Shown here: piece by piece, positions 7,440 to 15,883 of the stretch
Position numbering within the stretch: the first letter of the stretch is position 1
How the letters are laid out: every line of letters begins with the position of its first letter
Assembly (NCBI GenBank): GCA_002698985.1
Contig: PAAY01000059.1
Location: 1-64,000 of the forward strand
Reading direction: 5' to 3'
DNA: 64,000 bases
Source of the DNA: Saprospirales bacterium
GTDB taxonomy: Bacteria > Bacteroidota > Bacteroidia > Chitinophagales > Saprospiraceae
The notes under the pieces: generated by a model
Told to the model about the DNA's origin: nothing
The model's database searches: none
The model's input: only the letters and a program-made list of their open reading frames with translations
Position numbers and translations under genes: made by a program

Positions 7440-8213
7440 ATGAAACAATTACTTGCTACAATATACAGCACATTTGTTTTTTTAGGGGTATTCACTGCGT
7501 GCACAAATTCTTCTAACAATGATGTTCTTTCAATTTACAAGAGAGTTAAAGAATTGAATTACGAATGGGGTCGTTGTACATCTTTCGAAGCGAATGACTC
7601 TTTTGATTTAAAGTTTGTCGAACTGCTACCATCACTTAATGTAAAAATGTATCTGGCAACATCCAAGATCTGTCAACCTCTTAATTCAGCGATAGTTTTT
7701 GATTTGCCACAAGGAGACTTGATTGTTTGGCCTGCTTATGATCACAACTATTTCATTGGAAACAAAACTTATTGCTCTTCGCTCCAAGACATAAACTTTG
7801 CAAGCTCAAACGCATTCCACGAGTTTGAAATGTTTCTTAATAGAATTAAACCAGATCTTGAAAACGAACAGGAAGTAAAAGACTTAAAAAGTATAATTTT
7901 TCTTTACTGGAGCCTGCATGTGCATGATGTGAGAGATACTGCGAGCATGAGAGATAGCATTTCAGAAATCAATCGCAACCTAGAGAATAAGAAATCATTT
8001 GTCAGGGAGCATAAATTTCATGGAAGATATCCATCTTTAAAGGATACACTTTGCATAGAAAATTATGCTCTCCAAATTTTGGACAAACATAAAAACGAAC
8101 ACAACCGCCTAATCTTTATCCGAAGTCCCCTCGAATTAGTTGTGATAGATCACAACCCGAAAATAAATTTTAGCGGCAATGACCCTTATAGGGTACATAT
8201 ATATAAATACTGA
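7440..8213 (+). CDS. Hypothetical lipoprotein between RHS remnants (orphan immunity candidate)
   Basis: Signal/lipobox-like N-terminus MKQLLATIYSTFVFLGVFTAC, AT-rich, no recognised family. Confidence 0.6.
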   Translation: MKQLLATIYSTFVFLGVFTACTNSSNNDVLSIYKRVKELNYEWGRCTSFEANDSFDLKFVELLPSLNVKMYLATSKICQPLNSAIVFDLPQGDLIVWPAYDHNYFIGNKTYCSSLQDINFASSNAFHEFEMFLNRIKPDLENEQEVKDLKSIIFLYWSLHVHDVRDTASMRDSISEINRNLENKKSFVREHKFHGRYPSLKDTLCIENYALQILDKHKNEHNRLIFIRSPLELVVIDHNPKINFSGNDPYRVHIYKY

Positions 8214-8432
8214 CACACTCTTGATGGAATAGCGTTTAGGGAAGTGCCAGTATCCAATTCAAGTAATAATTGAAGGTTTAGACCCTAAAAAAAGGGTCGA
8301 GATCGCTGGTTATATTACGCAACAATGCCTTATGTAGAACGAGAATTATACTTATTTTCCTCGTTGGAATTTCAAGTGGGCCTGAGCCCAATTTGTAACA
8401 ATTCTTTTTGTAATTTATCCCTCAAACTAAAT

Positions 8433-8562
8433 GGCGCAAGACCTACTACCCCGCAGATGAAAGCGGGCAACCTGCACCACACAACTAATCGGTGTCTAAC
8501 CTCAGCGAGGTTTCGAACTTCGCTGAGGTTTGTCTTCACGGGAGCTGACCGAATTTAGCGCT
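8433..8562 (+). pseudogene. RHS core remnant, copy 4, with palindromic insertion
   Basis: TYYPADESGQPAPH segment almost identical in DNA to copy 3; AACCTCAGCGA...TCGCTGAGGTT insert before CGAATTTAGCGC. Confidence 0.75.
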
Positions 8563-8631
8563 GTGGTCTCCCTACCACCGAGCACATACCCCTCAATTAT
8601 TCCTCCCACAACATTGCGACGATAAAAAACA

Positions 8632-8657
8632 CAAAAAAAGCAGGCCAATGGCCTGCT
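8632..8657 (-). terminator. Intrinsic terminator for the TPR gene
   Basis: AGCAGGCCATTGGCCTGCT followed by T-run on the minus strand. Confidence 0.85.
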
Positions 8658-8698
8658 CATGAATACTTGTTTGGGTATGGAGTATCAGTAAGTATCAG

Positions 8699-10135
8699 CT
8701 ATTGATTGAGTTGTTCGATATTATCAGGTATATCAGGTTTCAGTGTGGCGATAATGGCTTTTACTTCGCTGTCGTTTTGCAGAATTGGCAGCCACTGGAA
8801 CAGGTGCCCGTGCGATTCAAAATCTTCGAAGAGGGCGTCTTCCAGGGCCAGCATGGCTTGTTTCTTTTTGCCCATCATAAACAGACAGGCGCTGCGGCAA
8901 TAGAGCAACTCGGAGCTACCGCTGTATTCCTCGGCTTCTTCCAGCACTTCCAACGATTCCTTTGATCGGCCTTGCGATACCAGAAACTGGGCGAGTTTCA
9001 TCCAGTAGCGGGCTTCTTCGGGGGCAATTTCCGTGGCCTGGCGGTAGTACAGTTCCGCTTCTTTGTATTTGCCGAGGTGGTAGCAGGCGTCGGCCAGTGC
9101 TTCAAAGTAGAGTTCGTTCTGGTCGTCGATGAGGATGGCCCGGCGGGAAAAATCCGCTGCGGCCCGCCAGTTGTTCTGCATGGCATAACAACAGCCCACA
9201 CCATACACGGCATCGGGGTTGAAGGGGTCCAGTTGGGCGGCCTGCATGTAAAAGGATTTGGCCACTTTGTAGTTGCCGAGGTAATAATGGCACTCGGCAA
9301 TGTGTACCAGCAGGTCGGCGTCAGGATCGAAGCGTTTGATGACTTCCTGGTAGCACTGCAGGGCCTTCTGGTAGTTCTTTACATAAAGGCAGACCTCGGC
9401 GCAGTCCCGGTAGGCGAATTCGAAGAACTCGTTGGTCAGGAAGGCGTACTCATAGGCTTCGATGGCCTTATCGTACTCGCAGAGGTAGTGGTAGGCAGCG
9501 CCCAGGTTGTACCAAGCCAGGTGGCTGAATGGATCCTCATCTATGATGCGTTTGTGTAACTCGACACTTTCCTCATGTTTGCCGGCGTGTTCCACACATA
9601 GCATCATTCTCGAAAGTGCTTCGTCGTTCATGGGATTAGCTTCAAGAGCAGCTTTGAGCAAGTAGAACATGTGTTCATAAGCATGCTCCTGCTCATAAAT
9701 GAGCGCTTCACAAACGAGTATCTCACTCAGCACCTGGGCATCGGCTGTTTCTTTGAGTCGGTCCAAGAGGTCGAGGGCTTGCTCTTTCATACCGAGTGCG
9801 GCAAGTCCTTCGGCACGCATTAAATCAATTTTCAGGAAACCGGGTGCGAGGGCACCAGCTTTGTCCAGGGCCATGAGCGCTTGATCGGCCAGATCCATTT
9901 TGAGCAAAGTGGAAGCTTTCCGGATGTGGAAATCTGCCGTGAAACCAAATTGAGCGAGGGCGTGGTCCGCCACTTCAATCGCTCTGTCGAGCAGACACTC
10001 TTTTTCAAAATAATCGATGAGCTGGTGATAGGGGCCTTCGTTGGGAAAGCACACGCGTCCTTTGTCCAGCATCTCTTCGTACTTTGAAATCGTGTCAAAA
10101 ATCTCCTTACGGGTAGATGTCAAATTCTGCCTCAT
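8699..10135 (-). CDS. Tetratricopeptide repeat protein
   Basis: Multiple TPR units, e.g. LAWYNLGAAYHYLCEYDKAIEAYEYAF, YFEALADACYHLGKYKEAELYYRQATEIAP. Confidence 0.92.
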   Translation of the reverse strand: MRQNLTSTRKEIFDTISKYEEMLDKGRVCFPNEGPYHQLIDYFEKECLLDRAIEVADHALAQFGFTADFHIRKASTLLKMDLADQALMALDKAGALAPGFLKIDLMRAEGLAALGMKEQALDLLDRLKETADAQVLSEILVCEALIYEQEHAYEHMFYLLKAALEANPMNDEALSRMMLCVEHAGKHEESVELHKRIIDEDPFSHLAWYNLGAAYHYLCEYDKAIEAYEYAFLTNEFFEFAYRDCAEVCLYVKNYQKALQCYQEVIKRFDPDADLLVHIAECHYYLGNYKVAKSFYMQAAQLDPFNPDAVYGVGCCYAMQNNWRAAADFSRRAILIDDQNELYFEALADACYHLGKYKEAELYYRQATEIAPEEARYWMKLAQFLVSQGRSKESLEVLEEAEEYSGSSELLYCRSACLFMMGKKKQAMLALEDALFEDFESHGHLFQWLPILQNDSEVKAIIATLKPDIPDNIEQLNQ

Positions 10136-10414
10136 AGCCGCTTTTTAGGTTGTTGTTCCGGTAAAATTAACGGCGGTTTTCTCGACAGTATGCGCTTGTC
10201 CTGATTCATCTGCGCAACGGCAGGAATTTGGAAGGAAACGGTCATTTACCCGAAGGGCGTAATCAAAAAATGGGGTAAACGGGCGAAAATGACCGGTCCG
10301 GAAGCGGAAAGAGAAGTTCCAAAATGAGGCCCCCTACTTCTCAGAACAGGTTCCGGGTGTTTTAGCGTGGCATGTCCTGATGCCGGTTTTTGTTCGCCGG
10401 CCCGTGTCTTTACA

Positions 10415-11293
10415 CTATTGTTTACTCACTAAAAACACCCCTGAGAAAATGAGAATTCCTGCAGCGACCTTGGTCGTGGTCAAAACATCTTTGCCGAGCA
10501 TCAGTGCAATGCTGGTGGCCAGCAAAGGCTGCAGATAGATGTAAATGCTTACGACCGAAGGGCTGACATGTTTCAGAGCGACAGCGTTCAGCAGGTAGGC
10601 CAGAAAGGTAGTGCAGATCAGCACATAAGCTATCGCCATCCAGACCTGGGGAGTGAACGTGTTCATGGGTGCATTTAGTAGTTCAAGGGTTCCGAAAGGC
10701 AGTACGAAGACCACCCCAAAGGTGAAAACCCATTTTATTACTGTGAGCGGATTGTACTTGCGCATCAGGTTTTTTACCAGCACCAGGTACAAGCCGTAAC
10801 ACATTGCATTGCAAAAAATCAGGACATCGCCATTCAATGCAGATTTTGTGTATGCAAATTTTTTGCCATGTATGATCAAAAGTGCTGCTCCGCAAATTCC
10901 GATGGCAATTCCGAGCACTTTTCTGAGCTTGATGGGCTCTTTCAGAATGACCCAACTGATGACCAGTACCAGGATGGGGGCGGTGGTCATCACCAGTGCG
11001 GCATTGATGTGGCTGGTGTATTTCAGTCCGGTAATGAAAAGCAGCTGATTGGCGGCGGCACCCGCCAGGCCGCACAGGGCCAGCATGGGCATGTCTTTCT
11101 TCTCAACTTTTTCACGAATAAAAAAGGCGGCAAAGAGCCAGAACAGGGCAGCACCGGCCAGCACCCGCATCAATACCAGCGCAAAGGGATGCAGGTGGTC
11201 GTTGTCCAGCACCTCTTTGGCAATGGTGTAGTTGGCTCCGTAAATGAGTGCCACCGCAAACAGGGCAAGGTGTGCCTTCAGGTTTTTGCTCAT
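10415..11293 (-). CDS. EamA/DMT-superfamily transporter
   Basis: Ten hydrophobic segments; ALIYGANYTIAKEVL, VVSIYIYLQPLLATSIALMLGKD motif. Confidence 0.9.
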   Translation of the reverse strand: MSKNLKAHLALFAVALIYGANYTIAKEVLDNDHLHPFALVLMRVLAGAALFWLFAAFFIREKVEKKDMPMLALCGLAGAAANQLLFITGLKYTSHINAALVMTTAPILVLVISWVILKEPIKLRKVLGIAIGICGAALLIIHGKKFAYTKSALNGDVLIFCNAMCYGLYLVLVKNLMRKYNPLTVIKWVFTFGVVFVLPFGTLELLNAPMNTFTPQVWMAIAYVLICTTFLAYLLNAVALKHVSPSVVSIYIYLQPLLATSIALMLGKDVLTTTKVAAGILIFSGVFLVSKQ

Positions 11294-11299
11294 GGCTGC

Positions 11300-11635
11300 T
11301 CAATTGCTTTGCTTTTCGAGCTGTTTCTGACGATGGTAGAGAAAAAGCGGAAAGGTGCCGGCCAGGCCGAACAGCAGGGTCAGCAGGTGGTATTTCCAGA
11401 CCCGGCGCATGCCCAGGCGGCGGCCTTCAAAAACCACCCAGATGAAAAACACCAGCACCGCCCAGAGCAGGTCAATGGTAAAAGTGGTAGAGATGCGGTT
11501 GATGAAAAGGGCGCTGATGGTCTCGTCGGGTTTGGTCCAGAGGAGGATGTTCTTGTTCTCAAACGACTCGAGCAACATGAGCAGCAGCGTTGCTGCATAT
11601 CCGATCACTGCCATTACAAGGTAGAGTAGCTTCAT
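11300..11635 (-). CDS. DUF2834-like small membrane protein
   Basis: MKLLYLVMAVIGYAATLLLML...FIWVVFEGRRLGMRRVW; start at ATG 11635 rather than the track's 11755. Confidence 0.65.
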   Translation of the reverse strand: MKLLYLVMAVIGYAATLLLMLLESFENKNILLWTKPDETISALFINRISTTFTIDLLWAVLVFFIWVVFEGRRLGMRRVWKYHLLTLLFGLAGTFPLFLYHRQKQLEKQSN

Positions 11636-11670
11636 GGTGGATGTATTTCTGATCAGTTGGGTAAAGGTGG

Positions 11671-12414
11671 TCAGAAATTGCAGGATGCCCAATTTTTTTT
11701 CAGCCAGGCGATTTTCTCTTTGTAATCGGGCATTGCCTTTTCTACCAGCGCCCAAAACCTGTGCGAGTGGTTCATTTCTATCAGGTGGGCCAGCTCGTGG
11801 ATGATGACGTAATCAACCACATCATGCGGGGCGAAAAGCAAACGGGTTGACAAGTTGATGTTCCTTTTGGAACTGCATGAGCCCCAGTTGGAGAGGTTGT
11901 ATTTCAGTGAAATCTTGTTGTAGGGCTGGTTGAAATGTTTTTTGTTCAGAGCCGCAACCCTTTCAGCCACCCAGGGGTAGTAATCCCTGGCCACCAGCCT
12001 GCTCAAAAGGTGTCTGATGGCTTTGCTGCGGTTTTCGGGGGTGTCATTTGCAGCCATAAGCAGGGTAATGACACCCTCCTTGATTACCCCCTTGTAATTC
12101 TTGTTCGCAGATTCCTGAATCCTGAGAAGATAAGTGCGCTCACCTACTTTCAGGCTGTCGCCATCGAAGTAAGTCTTTCCTTCGTAATGGGCTTTGAGCT
12201 GATCTTTTGCACGCAGGTGTTTGGCCAGCCACAGCTTGTATTTTTCCACTTCTTTTTCCCGTTCCGCAACTGACATCAGAGCCGGCAGGCGCAGAATGCC
12301 ACCGGTTTTCCCAATGTAATAGCGGACCGACCGCCGCGGTTCCGCAACCACCTTCAGCGGTATCTCCAGATTATCGAAGGTCAGTTTGAGATGGTAAGTG
12401 AATTGGCGAGGCAT
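11671..12414 (-). CDS. YgjP-like M48/DUF45 family metallopeptidase
   Basis: VIIHELAHLIEMNHSHRFWALVEKAMPDY; start MPRQFTYHLKL (12414) avoids overlap with the upstream hairpin. Confidence 0.88.
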   Translation of the reverse strand: MPRQFTYHLKLTFDNLEIPLKVVAEPRRSVRYYIGKTGGILRLPALMSVAEREKEVEKYKLWLAKHLRAKDQLKAHYEGKTYFDGDSLKVGERTYLLRIQESANKNYKGVIKEGVITLLMAANDTPENRSKAIRHLLSRLVARDYYPWVAERVAALNKKHFNQPYNKISLKYNLSNWGSCSSKRNINLSTRLLFAPHDVVDYVIIHELAHLIEMNHSHRFWALVEKAMPDYKEKIAWLKKNWASCNF

Positions 12415-12434
12415 CAGAAGGGCTTGGCTCACGC

Positions 12435-12474
12435 CACAAAGCCCGAAACAATTGTAATTGTTCCGGGCTTTGTG
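12435..12474. terminator. Long hairpin downstream of rpmH
   Basis: CACAAAGCCCGAAACAATT-GT-AATTGTTCCGGGCTTTGTG, 19-bp arms with one mismatch. Confidence 0.8.
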
Positions 12475-12513
12475 AAGGTTTATCATTAGACGGCTGGGCC
12501 GCCGGGGACAGGC

Positions 12514-12669
12514 TTACTTGACGCGCTTCTCGTCAGAAACTGACAAGCTCCAACGGCCTTTGGCACGGCGACGGTTCAAAACTTTGCGGCCGTTCTTGGT
12601 GCTCATGCGCTCACGGAAACCGTGCTTGTTGACCCTCTTTCTTTTGGATGGTTGATAAGTCCTTTTCAT
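12514..12669 (-). CDS. rpmH: 50S ribosomal protein L34 (absent from ORF track because of length)
   Basis: Reverse-strand translation [51 protein letters not shown], 51 aa. Confidence 0.97.
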   Translation of the reverse strand: MKRTYQPSKRKRVNKHGFRERMSTKNGRKVLNRRRAKGRWSLSVSDEKRVK

Positions 12670-12721
12670 TTTATCTTGATTTAGGAAACTGCAAATGAAA
12701 ACCCTTTTCTGTAAGGGCCGG

Positions 12722-12754
12722 CAAAGGTAACGGTATTTTGAGAGAAATCACAAA
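12722..12754 (-). promoter_or_regulatory. rpmH promoter: TTTG-N21-TACCTTTG
   Basis: On + strand CAAAGGTA 12722-12729 and CAAA 12751-12754. Confidence 0.65.
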
Positions 12755-12868
12755 CCAAAAGCACAAGATTTGCCCTGTATCAGCGCAGCCTGCCAGCAAA
12801 TCCAGTTTTTATGCACTTTTCTTCTTCAAAAAATTCAAACACACTGCTGCGCTTTTTTAAAATAAGCC

Positions 12869-12876
12869 TATCTTTG
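12869..12876 (+). promoter_or_regulatory. Candidate -7 box TATCTTTG for rplY
   Basis: Exact TAnnTTTG match; implies a leader of about 160 nt. Confidence 0.45.
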
Positions 12877-13041
12877 CCCGCCTTTTCAAAGGGTATCTGC
12901 TTCATCCTGGTTTTTGAGACGATCAAAACCTGTGGTTAGCAGACACTTATATTCCCAAAGCCTTTCGTCAGAACCACTTTAACTTGACTTTCTGAGACTG
13001 GCTATTACTGAAAAACTTTCTGGCAACTAATCATTCAGATC

Positions 13042-13677
13042 ATGAATACGGTATCTCTCAACGGTGAGCTCAGAACCAAATTTGGAAAAAGCGCTACCAA
13101 AGCAGACCTCAAAGCAGGCAAGATTCCTTGCGTGCTTTACGGTGTCAATTCCGAAAACGTTCATTTCACAGTTTCTCTCAATGACGTTCGCGACCTCGTT
13201 TATGCAGCAGACTTTAAAGTAGCTGACCTCACTGTGGACGGCAAAACCTACCGCTGCATCGTTAAGCAGGTTGCCTTTGACGCCGTTAAAGATACTGTTA
13301 ACCACGTTGATTTCCTGCAACTGATAGATGGCCATCCGGTGAAAGTGGAATTGCCTTTGACTTTCTCTGGCAGCTCTCCCGGAGTGCGCAACGGTGGAAA
13401 ATTCATTCAGTACCTGCGCACCATTAAAGTAAAAGCCAAGCCGGAAGACCTGGTTACCGAAGTGGTTGCTGACATCTCCAAGCTTAAGTTGGGGTCTGTA
13501 ATCCGTGTTCGTGACATCAAACTCAACGAGGGTGTAGAAATCCTGAACGCACCCGCCATTCCGATTGCTGGTGTTGTGGTACCACGTAGCCTCAAGAGTG
13601 CAGGTGCATTGCCTGAAGACGAAGAAGGTGAAGAGACTGCTGAAGGAGAAGAGGCTGCTGCCGAGGCAGAAGCATAA
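13042..13677 (+). CDS. rplY: 50S ribosomal protein L25/general stress protein Ctc
   Basis: GKSATKADLKAGKIPCVLYGVN...HVDFLQLIDGHPVKVELPLTF...PGVRNGGKFIQYLRTIKVKAKPEDL; acidic C-terminal tail. Confidence 0.95.
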   Translation: MNTVSLNGELRTKFGKSATKADLKAGKIPCVLYGVNSENVHFTVSLNDVRDLVYAADFKVADLTVDGKTYRCIVKQVAFDAVKDTVNHVDFLQLIDGHPVKVELPLTFSGSSPGVRNGGKFIQYLRTIKVKAKPEDLVTEVVADISKLKLGSVIRVRDIKLNEGVEILNAPAIPIAGVVVPRSLKSAGALPEDEEGEETAEGEEAAAEAEA

Positions 13678-13702
13678 TTTTCTTTCAGGCTCACAGCCGC
13701 TT

Positions 13703-13737
13703 ACGGGGCATAAAGATTTCGCATCTTTATGCCCCGT
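13703..13737 (+). terminator. Strong hairpin terminator after rplY
   Basis: ACGGGGCATAAAGAT-TTCGC-ATCTTTATGCCCCGT. Confidence 0.88.
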
Positions 13738-13758
13738 TTCATTTCCAAGCCTTTCGTT

Positions 13759-14538
13759 ATGAGCCAGCAGTTGAAAATTTCCATCGTTCAGACCGTTCTC
13801 TCCTGGGAAGCTCCCGCTGAAAACAGAAACAGACTGGATGCCCTCATCCAGCCTCTTGCCGGTCAAACCGACCTGGTTGTATTACCGGAAATGTTTACCA
13901 GTGGCTTCACCATGAACCCCGAAAAGGTGGCCGAAAAAATGGACGGACCCACTGTTCAATGGATGAAAGCAAAGGCTGCTGCACTGAATGCTGCCATTGC
14001 CGGCAGCCTGGTCATCGGGGAAAACGGCCATTTCTTCAACCGGCTGGTATGGGTAAACCCCGACGGCTATACCCGCCATTACGACAAGCGGCACCTGTTC
14101 ACCCTGGCCGGTGAGCACAAGTCTTACCTGGCGGGGCGTGAGCGACTGATTGTGGAATACAAAGGCTGGAAGGTCTGCCCGATGATCTGCTACGACCTTC
14201 GCTTTCCGGTTTGGGCTAGAAATGACGTGGATTACGACCTGCTCTTTTTCGTCGCAAACTGGCCCACGCCAAGAATCCACCACTGGGACCAACTGCTCGT
14301 TGGCAGGGCCATCGAAAACCAAAGCTTCGTAATTGGGGTCAACCGTGTTGGCGAAGACAACAACGGCCACCAGTACTGCGGTCATTCTTCAATCATCGAT
14401 TTCAACGGTACACCCATCGTCCGCATCCACGACCAGGAAGCTGTTTTTTCTGCAACACTCTCGAAACAGGCCCTGCTGGAGTTCAGAAAAAAACTCGCCT
14501 TTCTTCCCGACCGGGATTCATTCGAAATACATGGATAA
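13759..14538 (+). CDS. Nitrilase-family amidohydrolase (omega-amidase-like)
   Basis: VVLPEMFTSGFTMNP, DKRHLFTLAGE, VCPMICYDLRFPVWARN; start at ATG 13759 because 13729 lies in the rplY terminator. Confidence 0.92.
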   Translation: MSQQLKISIVQTVLSWEAPAENRNRLDALIQPLAGQTDLVVLPEMFTSGFTMNPEKVAEKMDGPTVQWMKAKAAALNAAIAGSLVIGENGHFFNRLVWVNPDGYTRHYDKRHLFTLAGEHKSYLAGRERLIVEYKGWKVCPMICYDLRFPVWARNDVDYDLLFFVANWPTPRIHHWDQLLVGRAIENQSFVIGVNRVGEDNNGHQYCGHSSIIDFNGTPIVRIHDQEAVFSATLSKQALLEFRKKLAFLPDRDSFEIHG

Positions 14539-14624
14539 ATTTCCTAATACACACGCTACCGGTGCAACCCACCGTTGGTCAGAGCGTAAATGACTGTTCC
14601 TCGTTCAAACAGACTACCATCAAT

Positions 14625-15179
14625 ATGCCTGAATCCCGTCCAGCAAAACTGACATTCATTCTTCTCCTCTTCATTTCATTGCTGGGCTCTTGCCAGTACT
14701 TCCGGCCATTGGCAGATTCGGGGCCTAGTCCCTCGCCCAAAAAGGCGCCTTCTGAAAGCAGCCTCCGCAATGAGATCGTTGATTACGCCTATAAGCTCAG
14801 GGGTGCCAAATACCGTTACGGCGGCAAAAGCAGAAACAGCGGATTTGACTGCTCCGGTTTCGTTTGCCATGTCCTGAATGAGTACGGAATAGCGGTGAGC
14901 GGTGCTTCCTACATGCTGGAAAACCAGGGTGAAAAAATCGCGCTGGATGAAGTGCAGCCCGGAGATCTGCTTTTCTTCAGAAAGTCAAAAGGAGGCAGGG
15001 TATTCCATGTTTCACTGGTGCTTTCCAACGACCATGGCAAAACGGCTCTCATTCATGCAACATCAGGAAGGGGTGTTGTGGTGGATGTGCTGCAGGAGAG
15101 CAGCTATTGGAATTCCAAAGTCATCACAGCCAGGGACGTAATCAGTGCGAGGGCCTGGCACGCAAAAGCGCTTCCCTGA
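14625..15179 (+). CDS. NlpC/P60 (C40) peptidase lipoprotein
   Basis: LLGSCQYF lipobox; YRYGGKSRNSGFDCSGFVCHVLNEYGI; VFHVSLVL; start MPESRPAKLTF. Confidence 0.93.
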   Translation: MPESRPAKLTFILLLFISLLGSCQYFRPLADSGPSPSPKKAPSESSLRNEIVDYAYKLRGAKYRYGGKSRNSGFDCSGFVCHVLNEYGIAVSGASYMLENQGEKIALDEVQPGDLLFFRKSKGGRVFHVSLVLSNDHGKTALIHATSGRGVVVDVLQESSYWNSKVITARDVISARAWHAKALP

Positions 15180-15882
15180 AGGCCAACTTCATGCGCTTCT
15201 CGGTATTGCGGAGCAAATCCCCGTAAATCATTTCAAAACCATCCGGTTCCTGAACCACGCTAGTCACGCTCACCGTTCTGACCTTGTCGTTGCGGTTCAT
15301 TACAAAACCGTTCCAGGGGTCGGGCTCGCCGCCATGCAGATGAAATGCCCGGATGGATTCCAGGCTGAAATCGCTTGCTTCTTCCTTCCATCGATTGAAC
15401 CACATCAGCCGTTTTTCCTGAACCTCAGGTGGATACAAAGTGGCCGAAGACCAGATATGCATTTCGTTTGGTTCCAGAATTTTATGATGCAGTGCCCTGC
15501 CATCCCACCTGATTTCAAATGGCCTGTTCCCTTCAACGAGGATCAAGGTGAACGGCTCTATCCCTTCAAAATCATATCGCTTCTCAAAATCATTGACCGA
15601 AGGAAAGCCAAAATACTCCACCAACATCAAGCCACGGCTTTTGCGGTAAGGGGGCAGGTGTTTGTGCTTAACAAAGGCTCCGTTCAGCACACAAGCCACC
15701 CTGTTGTCGTCAGAAGCTGCGATCCAGCTCCCACCGGCACCCTTGTCTTTGGGGAAGAGCAATGTCCGCCCGTGATGCGATTCCAGGCTCAGATTCTCTG
15801 GCGAGCGCAGCGGGCTTTCATCCCGGTTAGAGGTGAGGATGAAGCTGCCTTCCGGTTGAGGTATGTAAGTGACCGTGCACAT
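15142..15882 (-). CDS. NRDE (TANGO2-like) family protein
   Basis: MCTVTYIPQPEGSFILTSNRDESPLR, GGSWIAASDDNRVACVLNG. Confidence 0.9.
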   Translation of the reverse strand: MCTVTYIPQPEGSFILTSNRDESPLRSPENLSLESHHGRTLLFPKDKGAGGSWIAASDDNRVACVLNGAFVKHKHLPPYRKSRGLMLVEYFGFPSVNDFEKRYDFEGIEPFTLILVEGNRPFEIRWDGRALHHKILEPNEMHIWSSATLYPPEVQEKRLMWFNRWKEEASDFSLESIRAFHLHGGEPDPWNGFVMNRNDKVRTVSVTSVVQEPDGFEMIYGDLLRNTEKRMKLAFREALLRARPSH

Positions 15883-15883
15883 T

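Noticed and set aside
8325-8558. 77-aa plus-strand ORF over RHS copy 4
   Set aside because: Runs through non-coding sequence, the RHS scrap out of context and the palindromic insert; no start signal or family.
10868-11629. 253-aa plus-strand ORF opposite the EamA and DUF2834 genes
   Set aside because: Spans two convincingly coding genes on the opposite strand; Gln/Gly/His-rich shadow translation.
13027-13866. 279-aa minus-strand ORF over rplY and the nitrilase start
   Set aside because: Antisense to rplY, includes the terminator hairpin; no domain signal.
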